Source: Mycobacterium sp. (GTDB taxonomy: Bacteria; Actinomycetota; Actinomycetes; Mycobacteriales; Mycobacteriaceae). From it: a stretch of DNA of 60,216 nucleotides. Position 1 is the stretch's first letter. Each line of letters opens with the position of its first letter. The stretch covers positions 1 through 60,216 of the forward strand of contig NZ_JAFBAR010000078.1 in the NCBI RefSeq assembly GCF_019247635.1, read 5' to 3'. Below the pieces are notes generated by a model. That model saw only the letters and a list, made by a program, of their open reading frames with translations. It was not told the origin of the DNA and did not search any database. The translations under genes and the position numbers were made by a program. Below, piece after piece: positions 9,295 through 17,212 of this stretch.

Positions 9295-10137
9295 ATGGGC
9301 GGCTGCGGAGTGACCCAGCCCAGCGCCGTGCCCGATGAATCGTCGGCATCGCTGCCGTACCTGCTGCGTGACGACGAAAACCGTTATGTGCCAACCGTTA
9401 GCGCGCGCGGAGGCTGGGGCCCGTCGGTGTCCGGCCACGTCGTTGGCGGTCTGTTGGGCTGGGCGGTCGAACGCGCGGTGGGCGACCCGCAACTGCAACC
9501 GGCGCGGCTGACGGTCGACCTTCCGCGGCCGACCACCCTCGAACCCGTCGAGGTGCACACCCGGATCCGGCACGACCGACGCCGATTGCGCCTCGTCGAG
9601 GCCGTGCTCGTGCAGCATGGCAGTCCCGTCGCGCAGGCTAGCGCGCTGTTCCTGCGACGCGGCCCACAGCCCGACGGACACGCGTGGTCGCCATCGCTGC
9701 AGATGCCGCCGCTGCCGACCGACGGCACCCACCCCTCGCTTTTCATCCGGACCTATGGCTGGGGTTCGGGGGTCCAGAATCCCGACCCCGACTGGCCACA
9801 CGCTTCCGGGCGGAAATTCACCTGGTTGCACGAAACACGCCCGTTGATCGACGGCGAACCGTTCACCGCCTTCACCCGCGCGGCGATGGCGGCCGATATC
9901 ACGGCCTCGATCGCCAACTGGGGCACCCGGGGGTTGCAGTTCATCAACGTCGACTACACCCTCACGCTGAGCAGGCTGCCCGAGGATCCCCAGATCGGGT
10001 TGGCCTCACTGACTCACCACAGCGACGACGGCGTCGCCACCGGCTCGGCCACGCTCGTCGACCAACGAGGACCGATAGGCACCGCGGTGTCGAGCGCGAT
10101 CGCGCACTCCGGATTCCGTCCAGTACCGAATACATGA
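9295..10137 (+). CDS. acyl-CoA thioesterase family protein (double hotdog)
   Basis: About 280 aa, with two tandem hotdog halves typical of TesB-like/PF13622 thioesterases: an N-terminal half with GPSVSGHVVGGLLGWAVER and a C-terminal half with AAMAADITASIANWG and FINVDYTLTL. It would hydrolyse acyl-CoA thioesters in the cytoplasm. The start is uncertain: ATG 9295 is used here, while GTG 9310 (five codons in) is an alternative; neither has a strong ribosome binding site. Its stop overlaps an ATG that begins a decayed acyl-CoA ligase remnant, so it was probably once the first gene of a fatty-acyl operon. Confidence 0.75.
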   Translation: MGGCGVTQPSAVPDESSASLPYLLRDDENRYVPTVSARGGWGPSVSGHVVGGLLGWAVERAVGDPQLQPARLTVDLPRPTTLEPVEVHTRIRHDRRRLRLVEAVLVQHGSPVAQASALFLRRGPQPDGHAWSPSLQMPPLPTDGTHPSLFIRTYGWGSGVQNPDPDWPHASGRKFTWLHETRPLIDGEPFTAFTRAAMAADITASIANWGTRGLQFINVDYTLTLSRLPEDPQIGLASLTHHSDDGVATGSATLVDQRGPIGTAVSSAIAHSGFRPVPNT

Positions 10138-10300
10138 GCGGGACGTTCTGGACGCTGATCACCGAAGCGGCGCAGCGTGATTCGGTACGGCCCCGCTGGC
10201 CGACGAGTACGGCCGGAGCCTGACCGCGCGCGAGCTGCACGACGCCGCGTCCGCGACGGCCGCCGCGTTTGCCGAACGCGGGATGCTGACCCACGTTCGC
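10134..10300 (+). pseudogene. remnant of an acyl-CoA synthetase (FadD-type) N terminus
   Basis: From the ATG at 10134 (overlapping the thioesterase stop) the frame reads SGTFWTLITEAAQRDSVRP, typical of the start of AMP-forming acyl-CoA ligases. It then goes out of frame near 10194. Moving one frame restores LADEYGRSLTARELHDAAS and ATAAAFAERGM, the next conserved part of the same N-terminal domain. Loss of one base between CCCC and GCTGG would explain the break. Homology stops near 10300, where the upstream region of the glutamine synthetase begins, so most of the gene has also been deleted. It is too short to be functional. Confidence 0.7.
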
Positions 10301-10403
10301 AACCGTTGCAGCGCTTCTTTTGACGCGCGCGTAACAAGTTTGCCATCGAACGTTCCTAGGGTGAGTCGGTCCATCTTGGACTTACACAGTGATAGGAACT
10401 CAA

Positions 10404-12581
10404 TTGAGCGGAAACGCGGCCCGCCTGCAGGCGATCAACAACGTCGAGGCATATGTACCCCCAGCCATCAGTTTCGTAGCGGGTGAAGCCCCCGGCGAGA
10501 TCTTCGGCTCCAACGTCTTCACCAAGGCCGAGATGCAGGCCCGACTGCCCAAGGCGGTCTATAAGTCCGTCGTGGCGACCATCGAGAAGGGCGCCAAGCT
10601 TGACACCGCCGTCGCCGACGCGGTCGCGGCGGCCATGAAGGACTGGGCGCTGGAGAAGGGCGCCACCCACTACGCGCACGTGTTCTACCCGATGACGGGC
10701 TTGACCGCGGAGAAGCACGACAGCTTTTTGGAACCCATCTCCGACGGGCAGACGCTCGCCGAGTTCGCCGGCAAGACACTCATCCAGGGCGAGCCCGATG
10801 CCTCCAGCTTCCCGTCCGGCGGCCTGCGGAGCACCTTCGAGGCGCGCGGCTACACCGGCTGGGATGTCACCAGCCCGGCCTACATTCTGGAGAACCCGAA
10901 CGGCAACACCCTTTGTATCCCAACGGTTTTCGTCTCGATGACTGGCGAGGCGCTGGACTACAAGACGCCGCTGCTGCGTAGCCAGCAGGCGATGGGCGTG
11001 CACGCCGAGCGCATCCTGAAGTTGTTCGGTCACAAGGACCCCGAGAAGGTTGTCTCGTTCTGCGGTCCGGAGCAGGAGTACTTCCTGGTCGACCGGCACT
11101 TCTTCCTGGCGCGGCCCGACCTGGTCAACGCCGGCCGCACGGTATTCGGCGCCAAGCCGCCCAAGGGGCAGGAGTTCGACGACCACTACTTCGGCGCGGT
11201 GCCCGAGCGTGTCCTGGGCTTCATGATGGACACCGAGCGGGAGCTGTTCAAGCTCGGTATTCCGGCCAAGACCAGGCACAACGAGGTGGCCCCGGGCCAA
11301 TTCGAGGTTGCGCCCATGTTCGAGCGGGCCAACCTCGCCTCCGACCACCAGCAGCTGCTGATGACGGTGTTCAAGACGCTGGCCAAGAAGCACGGCATGG
11401 AATGCCTGTTCCACGAGAAGCCCTTCGCCGGTGTCAACGGCTCGGGCAAGCACGTGAACTTCTCCGTGGGCAACGCCGAGCTGGGCTCGCTGCTGGTCCC
11501 GGGTGACACCCCGCACGAGAACGCACAGTTCCTGGTGTTCTGTGCCGCAGTGATCCGCGCCGTGCACAAGTTCAGTGGGCTGCTTCGGGTTTCGGTCGCC
11601 TCGGCCACCAATGACCACCGGTTGGGCGCCAACGAGGCACCCCCGGCGATCATCTCGATCTTCCTCGGCGAGCAGCTCGCCGACGTCTTCGAGCAGATCG
11701 CCAAGGGCGCGGCCACGTCGTCAAAAGGTAAGGGCACCATGATCATCGGTGTCGACACACTGCCCCCGTTGCCCACCGACCCTGGTGACCGCAACCGCAC
11801 CAGCCCGTTCGCGTTCACCGGCAACCGATTCGAGTTCCGTGCGCCCGGCTCCGGGCAGACGGTTGCGGTGCCGATGATCGTCTTGAACACGATCATGGCC
11901 GACTCCTTCGACTACATGGCCACGATCCTGGAGAGCGCGGTGGACGACGGCGAGGACTTCGACGTGGCGGTGCAGAAACTGCTTACCGAGGTCATCACCG
12001 AACACGGCGCGGTGGTGTTCAACGGCGACGGGTATTCGGAAAATTGGCAGATCGAGGCGGCCGAACGGGGCCTGCCCAACCTCAAGACGACGCTGGATGC
12101 CATCCCGGAGCTGATCAAGCCGGACGCGGTCGAGGTCTTCGAGAAGTATGGGGTGTTCACCGAACGCGAACTGCACAGTCGTTACGAGGTCCGCGTGGAG
12201 CAGTACGCGCTGACCATCGCGGTCGAGGCGAAGCTGACGCTGGAGATAGGCACCACGGTCATCCTGCCGGCCGCGGTGCGCTACCAGACTGAGCTCGCGC
12301 AGAACGTCGCCACCTTAAGGGCGGCGGGTGTGGAGCCCAGTCTGTCAGTGCTGGAAGCGGTTTCGGCGCCGCTCACCGATCTGACCGCGGCGCTGTCGAC
12401 GCTGAAGGCGGCGCTGTCCGATCACTCGGCGACGTCGGCGCTCGAGGAGGCGATCCACGCCCAGCAGGCGCTGCTGCCGGCGATGGAGGCGGTGCGTGCC
12501 GCGGTAGACGTGCTGGAAAGCGTTGTCGCCGACGACCTGTGGCCGCTGCCCACCTATCAGGAGATGCTGTACATCCTCTGA
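10404..12581 (+). CDS. glutamine synthetase type III (GSIII)
   Basis: A protein of about 725 aa that would form glutamine from glutamate, ammonia and ATP. Its length and sequence fit the GSIII family rather than the roughly 450-480-aa GlnA types: [18 protein letters not shown], the [11 protein letters not shown] region, the long catalytic core with [12 protein letters not shown], and [13 protein letters not shown] and [10 protein letters not shown] metal/ATP-binding stretches. GSIII forms a double hexameric ring and lacks the GlnE adenylylation site. Start: TTG 10404 with AGGA 6 nt upstream gives MSGNAARLQ; the longer GTG at 10389 has no good ribosome site. It converges on the diguanylate cyclase gene. 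No PII or ammonium transporter gene is adjacent. Confidence 0.92.
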   Translation: MSGNAARLQAINNVEAYVPPAISFVAGEAPGEIFGSNVFTKAEMQARLPKAVYKSVVATIEKGAKLDTAVADAVAAAMKDWALEKGATHYAHVFYPMTGLTAEKHDSFLEPISDGQTLAEFAGKTLIQGEPDASSFPSGGLRSTFEARGYTGWDVTSPAYILENPNGNTLCIPTVFVSMTGEALDYKTPLLRSQQAMGVHAERILKLFGHKDPEKVVSFCGPEQEYFLVDRHFFLARPDLVNAGRTVFGAKPPKGQEFDDHYFGAVPERVLGFMMDTERELFKLGIPAKTRHNEVAPGQFEVAPMFERANLASDHQQLLMTVFKTLAKKHGMECLFHEKPFAGVNGSGKHVNFSVGNAELGSLLVPGDTPHENAQFLVFCAAVIRAVHKFSGLLRVSVASATNDHRLGANEAPPAIISIFLGEQLADVFEQIAKGAATSSKGKGTMIIGVDTLPPLPTDPGDRNRTSPFAFTGNRFEFRAPGSGQTVAVPMIVLNTIMADSFDYMATILESAVDDGEDFDVAVQKLLTEVITEHGAVVFNGDGYSENWQIEAAERGLPNLKTTLDAIPELIKPDAVEVFEKYGVFTERELHSRYEVRVEQYALTIAVEAKLTLEIGTTVILPAAVRYQTELAQNVATLRAAGVEPSLSVLEAVSAPLTDLTAALSTLKAALSDHSATSALEEAIHAQQALLPAMEAVRAAVDVLESVVADDLWPLPTYQEMLYIL

Positions 12582-12617
12582 GGGATCCCGACCCCACGTC
12601 CGGCGATCCGTGGCAAC

Positions 12618-13745
12618 TCAGCCGCGCTGGTCGTGGTCGCAGAGGCCCTGGTGGTGGGATTGGTTGCCGCCGTTGCGTTTCGCGTGGTACATGGCCGCGT
12701 CGGCGGCGCCGATCAGATGATCGAGCAGGGCCCGGTAGGTGTGCTCGGCGCGGCCGTCCATTGCCGCGCATACGGTTCCGACGCTGGCGGTAATCCGCGC
12801 GGGCAGCATGGCGATCGAGTCGCAGATCTGCCGGGCGAGCGCGGGCGGATGGTGCGGTGACTGGACCGTGTCGGCGATCAAGAATTCCTCGCCACCGCTG
12901 CGCGCGATCACCGCGCTGTGCGCGGTGGCCGCCCGCAGCGCGTTGGCGACCTCAATCAACGCCTGATCACCCGCGGGGTGGCCGTATTTGTCGTTGAGCA
13001 TCTTGAAGCGGTCGAGGTCGACCAACGCCACCAACAGATAGGTGTCGGGACGCCGACTCAACAGCAGACCGAGAGTCTTGTGGTGAAACGCGCGCCTATT
13101 GAGCAAGCCGGTGAGGGGGTCAAGGTCGGCATTGACAAGATCGTCACCCAACGCGCGGACCAGAATCTGGATCGCCAGCGGCATCGAGATGTTGATCTGC
13201 AGGACCAACCACAGATCCACGCCCGCCAGGCTGAGGTGTCCGGCGTGCGCAAGCCGTACGGCTTGGAAGATGGCCACCGCGGTAGCTACGACGAAGTTGA
13301 TCAGCACCAACGGCGCCGGGAGGAAGAAGGCTACGTAAGCCCCCGAAGTGGCAAAGGCAATGCAGCCCAACAGGGCGGCCAACGGATTGGGGTACGCGGC
13401 GCAGGCCAACGCGATCGCGGCGATGGTCACCACGCCGTATGCCGTCGACTGTGCCCGGTTCGGCCAGCGCCATGCCCACAGCGCCGTTCCGAGCACCCCA
13501 CCGCCGACCGCGATCCAGGTCATGGTGACCGCGACGGGGTGCACGGGACCGTCGGACGGGGATCCCAGCAGTGCGAGCAGACAGAGGACCATCGCACCGG
13601 TGACGAATCCCATCAGCGCCCGCGTCGCCGTGATCATGCCGTGCGCTTGGAGGTAACCACTGAACCATTCGTAGTGGTCGGCTGATCGCTGCCACCGCTT
13701 CGTCCGCACCCTGTGCCGCTCCCTGCCCCGTACGTTTCCACGCAT
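12618..13745 (-). CDS. membrane-bound GGDEF diguanylate cyclase
   Basis: About 375 aa: a soluble N-terminal segment (WQRSADHYEWFSGYL), about six transmembrane helices (from MGFVTGAMVLCLLALLG to the ILVRALG end of the last helix), then a GGDEF domain from about residue 210 beginning DPLTGLLNRRAF. The active-site loop reads GGEEF and the metal-binding DLDRFKMLND is present, so it should make cyclic di-GMP. The RxxD inhibitory site that often sits five residues before GGEEF is absent (AVIARSGGEEF). The start at ATG 13745 was chosen so that the conserved DHYEWF segment is included. It diverges from the aldolase gene. Confidence 0.88.
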   Translation of the reverse strand: MRGNVRGRERHRVRTKRWQRSADHYEWFSGYLQAHGMITATRALMGFVTGAMVLCLLALLGSPSDGPVHPVAVTMTWIAVGGGVLGTALWAWRWPNRAQSTAYGVVTIAAIALACAAYPNPLAALLGCIAFATSGAYVAFFLPAPLVLINFVVATAVAIFQAVRLAHAGHLSLAGVDLWLVLQINISMPLAIQILVRALGDDLVNADLDPLTGLLNRRAFHHKTLGLLLSRRPDTYLLVALVDLDRFKMLNDKYGHPAGDQALIEVANALRAATAHSAVIARSGGEEFLIADTVQSPHHPPALARQICDSIAMLPARITASVGTVCAAMDGRAEHTYRALLDHLIGAADAAMYHAKRNGGNQSHHQGLCDHDQRG

Positions 13746-13840
13746 CATCCACCAATCTGGACATCCCGCGGCGCAAATGGACCAAACACTCGACCGATGA
13801 CCAGTAGTCGTACTCATACGCGCGGTTGCGCGGGCACACG

Positions 13841-13868
13841 TTCGGCCTGAACAACGGCCGAATATGAT
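13841..13868 (+). promoter_or_regulatory. candidate promoter with palindromic operator upstream of the aldolase gene
   Basis: A perfect inverted repeat TTCGGCC-N8-GGCCGAA (13841-13862) is followed at once by TATGAT (13863-13868), a good -10 hexamer. The ATG of the aldolase gene is 50 bp further on, with GGGGAGA as ribosome site. The palindrome would occupy the -35/spacer region, as expected for a repressor or activator site. The -35 element itself is poor. The regulator is unknown; the divergent cyclase gene starts about 95 bp to the left. Confidence 0.4.
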
Positions 13869-13918
13869 CGACACTCGTCGGGCCTGATGCGGCGACCGCG
13901 AAAGATGGGGAGAGTTTC

Positions 13919-14812
13919 ATGCCGAACGAGAAGCAAGCGGACCGAATGACCTCGGGCAAGGGATTCATCGCGGCCCTGGACCAGAGCGGCGGATCGACAC
14001 CAAAAGCCTTGCGCCTGTATGGAATCGAGGACAGTGCATACTCCTCGGAGGAGGAGATGTTCGATCTCATCCACCAGATGCGATCGCGGATCATCACCTC
14101 CCCGGTGTTCAACGGCGACCGGGTGCTGGCGGCGATCCTGTTCGAGCAGACCATGGACCGCGAAATCGCGGGGCTGCCGTCGACCACCTACCTCTGGGAG
14201 ACCAAGGGTGTGGTGCCCATCCTCAAGATCGACAAGGGCCTGGCCGAGGCGTCCAACGATGTGCAGCTGATGAAGCCGATCCCGGGCCTCGATGAGTTGC
14301 TGGACCGGGCCGTCGGCAAGGGGGTCTTCGGTACCAAGGAGCGCTCGGTCATCGGCGGGGCCAACGCCGACGGCATCGCCGCGGTGGTCGCCCAGCAGTT
14401 CGAGTTGGCCCATCAGGTCCTTGCGCACGGCCTGGTGCCCATCATCGAACCCGAGGTCACCATCTCGATTCCCAACAAGGCGCAGGCCGAGGACATCCTC
14501 CGCGACGAAATCACCAAACAGCTCGAGACGGTGCCCGAGGGGCAACGGGTGATGCTGAAGCTGACGCTGCCCAGCCAGGCCAACCACTACAGTCCCTTCG
14601 TCGAGCACCCGAAGGTGATGCGGGTGGTTGCCCTCTCGGGCGGCTACTCGCGCGAAGAGGCCGACGAGTTGCTGGCTGAGAACACCGGGGTGATCGCCAG
14701 CTTCAGCCGCGCGCTCACCGAGGGTCTATCGGCGGAGCAGTCCGACGAGCAGTTCAACGCCACACTGGACAAGTCGATCCAGTCGATCTACGACGCGTCG
14801 ATCGCCGGCTGA
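13919..14812 (+). CDS. fda: class I fructose-bisphosphate aldolase
   Basis: A 297-aa Schiff-base aldolase that splits fructose 1,6-bisphosphate into dihydroxyacetone phosphate and glyceraldehyde 3-phosphate. The sequence closely follows the short bacterial class I family (for example Staphylococcus Fda): GFIAALDQSGGSTPKAL at the N terminus, ILFEQTMDRE, LIPII-like region LVPIIEPEV, VMLKLTLPS with the expected Schiff-base lysine, and the phosphate-binding VVALSGGYSREEA. ATG start with GGGGAGA 5 nt upstream. Mycobacteria normally rely on the metal-dependent class II enzyme, so this would be a second, metal-independent aldolase. It ends 6 bp from the convergent topoisomerase gene. Confidence 0.93.
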   Translation: MPNEKQADRMTSGKGFIAALDQSGGSTPKALRLYGIEDSAYSSEEEMFDLIHQMRSRIITSPVFNGDRVLAAILFEQTMDREIAGLPSTTYLWETKGVVPILKIDKGLAEASNDVQLMKPIPGLDELLDRAVGKGVFGTKERSVIGGANADGIAAVVAQQFELAHQVLAHGLVPIIEPEVTISIPNKAQAEDILRDEITKQLETVPEGQRVMLKLTLPSQANHYSPFVEHPKVMRVVALSGGYSREEADELLAENTGVIASFSRALTEGLSAEQSDEQFNATLDKSIQSIYDASIAG

Positions 14813-14818
14813 GCAGTC

Positions 14819-15874
14819 TCACGCACTCTTGGCTAACGCCGGGGGTCCAGAAGCGCTGTCGTCCTTGGCCACTCGCCGAATCAGCATGCGGGTAGCCTTC
14901 TCCAGAATTTCCTGCGCCGCTCCAGCTCGGCGCGCACGCTCGGAGCGGCGCACGGCTTTGGTGATCGTCAGCCCATGCTCGTAACCGATGACCACGCGCG
15001 GATCCACGTAGGAGCCACGTGCCACGGCGGGCGTGTTGCCCAGCGACTCGGCGACTTGCCGCATCACCGCCGCCTCGACACGCTTGGTCACCCTTTGTGA
15101 TACGGGCGGGTCGGCATCGGCGAATGCCACGGCGGCCAGGACCGTCCCATGCCAGGTTCGCAGATCCTTCACGGTGTATTCGGCGCCGACAAGCTCCTTG
15201 AATCGGGCGTTGAGATCGTCGGCCTTGACGTCTGCCCAACCGGATGCGTTGCGGCACACGAGGAGACGCTCGGTGCGTGCGGTACGACGCATCAGCGCGC
15301 GCACGGCGCGTACCACCTCGGGGTCCTCGATCTCCAGGGTGCGGCGCACACCGCTCTTGGCGGGGTAGTCGAATTCGACGGCGTCGCGGTGCACGGTCAC
15401 GTGCTCACACAGCAGGGTGGCGATCCCGTAGGACTCGTTCTCCTCGGCGTACTGCTCACCGCCGGCCCGGAAGTAGCCCTGGTCAAGCAGGTGCAGCGCC
15501 AATGCCAGCACCCGGTCACGGGTCAGACCCCGCCGGGTCAGATCCGTCACAACTTGGCCACGCCACGCGGGTAAGCGCTTGGACATTTCCAGGACGCGGT
15601 CGAACTTCTCCTCGGCCCGCTCCTGCTGCCAGGCCTGGTGGTACAGATACTGGCGACGGCCGGCCGCGTCGGTGCCCACGGCCTGGATGTGGCCGTTGGG
15701 GTACGGCGCGATCCATACCTTCTTCCATGCCGGGGGAATCACCAGGTCCTTGATCCGCTGCAAAGTATCCGGATCGTCCAGCAGGTCACCCGTCGGCCCG
15801 TAATACGCAAACCCCTTACCCCGGCGCTTGCGGGCGATGCCGGGCCCGCTCAACACGCTACGACGTAGCCGCAT
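14819..15874 (-). CDS. DNA topoisomerase IB (poxvirus-like)
   Basis: A 351-aa type IB topoisomerase, which relaxes supercoils by transient 3'-phosphotyrosyl nicking. The N-terminal domain contains RKRRGKGFAYYGPTG and LVIPPAWKKVWIAP, characteristic of bacterial TopIB. The catalytic domain has RNASGWADVKADDLN, FKELVGAEYTVKDLRTWHGT (Arg and His of the active site), and the C-terminal nucleophile Tyr in AVARGSYVDPRV. ATG 15874 has GGGAG 6 nt upstream. Many but not all actinobacteria carry this enzyme besides TopA and gyrase. Confidence 0.93.
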   Translation of the reverse strand: MRLRRSVLSGPGIARKRRGKGFAYYGPTGDLLDDPDTLQRIKDLVIPPAWKKVWIAPYPNGHIQAVGTDAAGRRQYLYHQAWQQERAEEKFDRVLEMSKRLPAWRGQVVTDLTRRGLTRDRVLALALHLLDQGYFRAGGEQYAEENESYGIATLLCEHVTVHRDAVEFDYPAKSGVRRTLEIEDPEVVRAVRALMRRTARTERLLVCRNASGWADVKADDLNARFKELVGAEYTVKDLRTWHGTVLAAVAFADADPPVSQRVTKRVEAAVMRQVAESLGNTPAVARGSYVDPRVVIGYEHGLTITKAVRRSERARRAGAAQEILEKATRMLIRRVAKDDSASGPPALAKSA

Positions 15875-15969
15875 TTAGATCTCCCGTCCCGTATGGCTGA
15901 CTGGAAATTACCCGCGCCGCGGGCGGTTCACACCGCGCACTGAGAAGAATGAATTCGCTGTAGACGCAA

Positions 15970-16001
15970 AACGGCCCGCCACACCGTTGTGGCGGGCCGT
16001 T
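15970..16001 (-). terminator. intrinsic terminator of the hemophore-like gene
   Basis: A 14-bp perfect stem (AACGGCCCGCCACA, 15970-15983, pairing with 15988-16001) closes a 4-nt loop. On the minus strand it is followed by TTTTGCG. It begins 11 bp after the leftward stop codon at 16012, the expected place for a rho-independent terminator. Confidence 0.85.
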
Positions 16002-16011
16002 GCTGACTGGA

Positions 16012-16410
16012 TCAGCCGGCCATGAACTCGTGGTAGGCCGATTCCAGATTTGCCGGCAGCGCCGACACATTGCATTGACGTTCGGTGTCACCGATCGGCG
16101 CCAAAATGCCGCGCAGGTCGTAGTACTCCTGCGGGTGCGCGGTGAAATAACTGCGCAGGCTGGCCGCCGCTTCCGCGCGCGGCTGGCCGTAGGCGGCGGT
16201 GACCACCTGGTTGGCGCCCGGGTGACCGGCCAGATACGCCTGGGCCGAGGTCTCCGCCGACGTGACCGTGGCGTTCACGCCATCGGGGCTGCAGTCGGGT
16301 GCCGCTGCGGCCAGCGGGGCGCTGACGACGCCCATGGCCATACCCCCGAGGACGCAGGCTGCGCCGAAGCCGGCTGCGTGCCGGCGCGCGACGATACTAC
16401 TGATTTTCAT
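16012..16410 (-). CDS. hemophore-related secreted protein (Rv0203-like)
   Basis: A 132-aa exported protein. The N terminus (MKISSIVARR, then a hydrophobic core ending in APLAAAA) is a Sec signal peptide cleaved before PDCSPDG, near residue 37. The mature part is helical, with two cysteines, one at each end (PDCSPD and ERQCNVS), and the repeated AYLAGHPGANQV / YFTAHPQEYYDLR pattern. This layout is that of the mycobacterial hemophore-related (Rv0203-type) family, some members of which bind haem outside the cell. The haem-binding Tyr/His cannot be assigned from sequence alone. Strong terminator just downstream; a palindrome lies upstream. Confidence 0.8.
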   Translation of the reverse strand: MKISSIVARRHAAGFGAACVLGGMAMGVVSAPLAAAAPDCSPDGVNATVTSAETSAQAYLAGHPGANQVVTAAYGQPRAEAAASLRSYFTAHPQEYYDLRGILAPIGDTERQCNVSALPANLESAYHEFMAG

Positions 16411-16538
16411 GATCAGTTTGTCCTTCGAATTGATCAGCTTGATCCGAATTGATGGGCGCAACTTCTCAACCCCCGAAACCCAAAGTAGCCGAAGCGAATG
16501 GACCGATCCGTGGTCGTTCGCTCTCGACGAACGGCCGC

Positions 16539-16565
16539 GTGACGCGTTATCGCCACACGCGTCAC
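16539..16565. promoter_or_regulatory. inverted repeat upstream of the hemophore-like gene
   Basis: GTGACGCG (16539-16546) and CGCGTCAC (16558-16565) form a perfect 8-bp inverted repeat with an 11-nt spacer, about 130 bp upstream of the leftward start at 16410. The 19-nt centre-to-centre spacing (about two helical turns) would suit a dimeric regulator. A second short palindrome, CTGAGAACTCTCAG, lies at 16602-16615. No regulator binding consensus (for example the IdeR iron box) is recognised. Confidence 0.35.
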
Positions 16566-16682
16566 AATTCGCTAAGCCAACATTCAGATCGGCGAGGAAA
16601 CGCTGAGAACTCTCAGAAATACGGCCCACTTCTTAGGGGATCGTGATCTCGATCGTGACAAAATTGTGATCGTGTGGTGCCG

Positions 16683-17138
16683 TTATCCGCGTCGATTTCG
16701 TGCTCGCCGCGGGCCGGCCTGTGCCTCGTCCATCCATTCGTGTTCGACCCGACCGATTTCAAGCGACAGCAACACCACGGTTGCGTTGTCGCAGTTGACG
16801 TCCTGCGCGGTACGGAATTGTGCGCCTGCGTCGCTGCTGGACAGGTGCGGACGCAGGCCTTCGAACCACTCGTCGCCCACCGCGTTCGGCGGATCGCCAT
16901 CGCGCGGTCCGGCCGCCCACTGCCGGTAGCTGTCGCGGGCACCGGCCAGGCCGGCCCGCCACCGCTGCACCGTGTCGGCACGTTGTTGTTGCACGGTGGC
17001 GAGCAGCTGGTGCCTGTGCTCGTTGTTTGCCGCCATGCCCGGGTAGTACATCTGGGCGATCGACCTTGCGGCGCCCACCATGCCCACGGCTGACGCGCCA
17101 ACAACCGTGCCGAGGATGCCCATCATCGCTGCACTCAT
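16683..17138 (-). CDS. hypothetical protein with N-terminal hydrophobic segment
   Basis: A 151-aa protein. The first 25 residues (MSAAMMGILGTVVGASAVGM and following) are a Gly/Ala-rich hydrophobic stretch, probably a membrane anchor or uncleaved signal. The rest is soluble and helical, with conserved-looking DEWFEGLRPHL and an arginine-rich tail. No domain is recognised. Codon use and third-position GC match the neighbours, which supports a real gene. ATG 17138 is used; a second Met lies five residues in. It is followed by the promoter region of the hemophore-like gene. Confidence 0.6.
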   Translation of the reverse strand: MSAAMMGILGTVVGASAVGMVGAARSIAQMYYPGMAANNEHRHQLLATVQQQRADTVQRWRAGLAGARDSYRQWAAGPRDGDPPNAVGDEWFEGLRPHLSSSDAGAQFRTAQDVNCDNATVVLLSLEIGRVEHEWMDEAQAGPRRARNRRG

Positions 17139-17212
17139 GCTCCGAGTATCTCCGAGCGGTCGCCAAAGCGCGGACGCCAGGGCAAGGCTCTAGTTTGTCG
17201 GCGAGGGAGACG

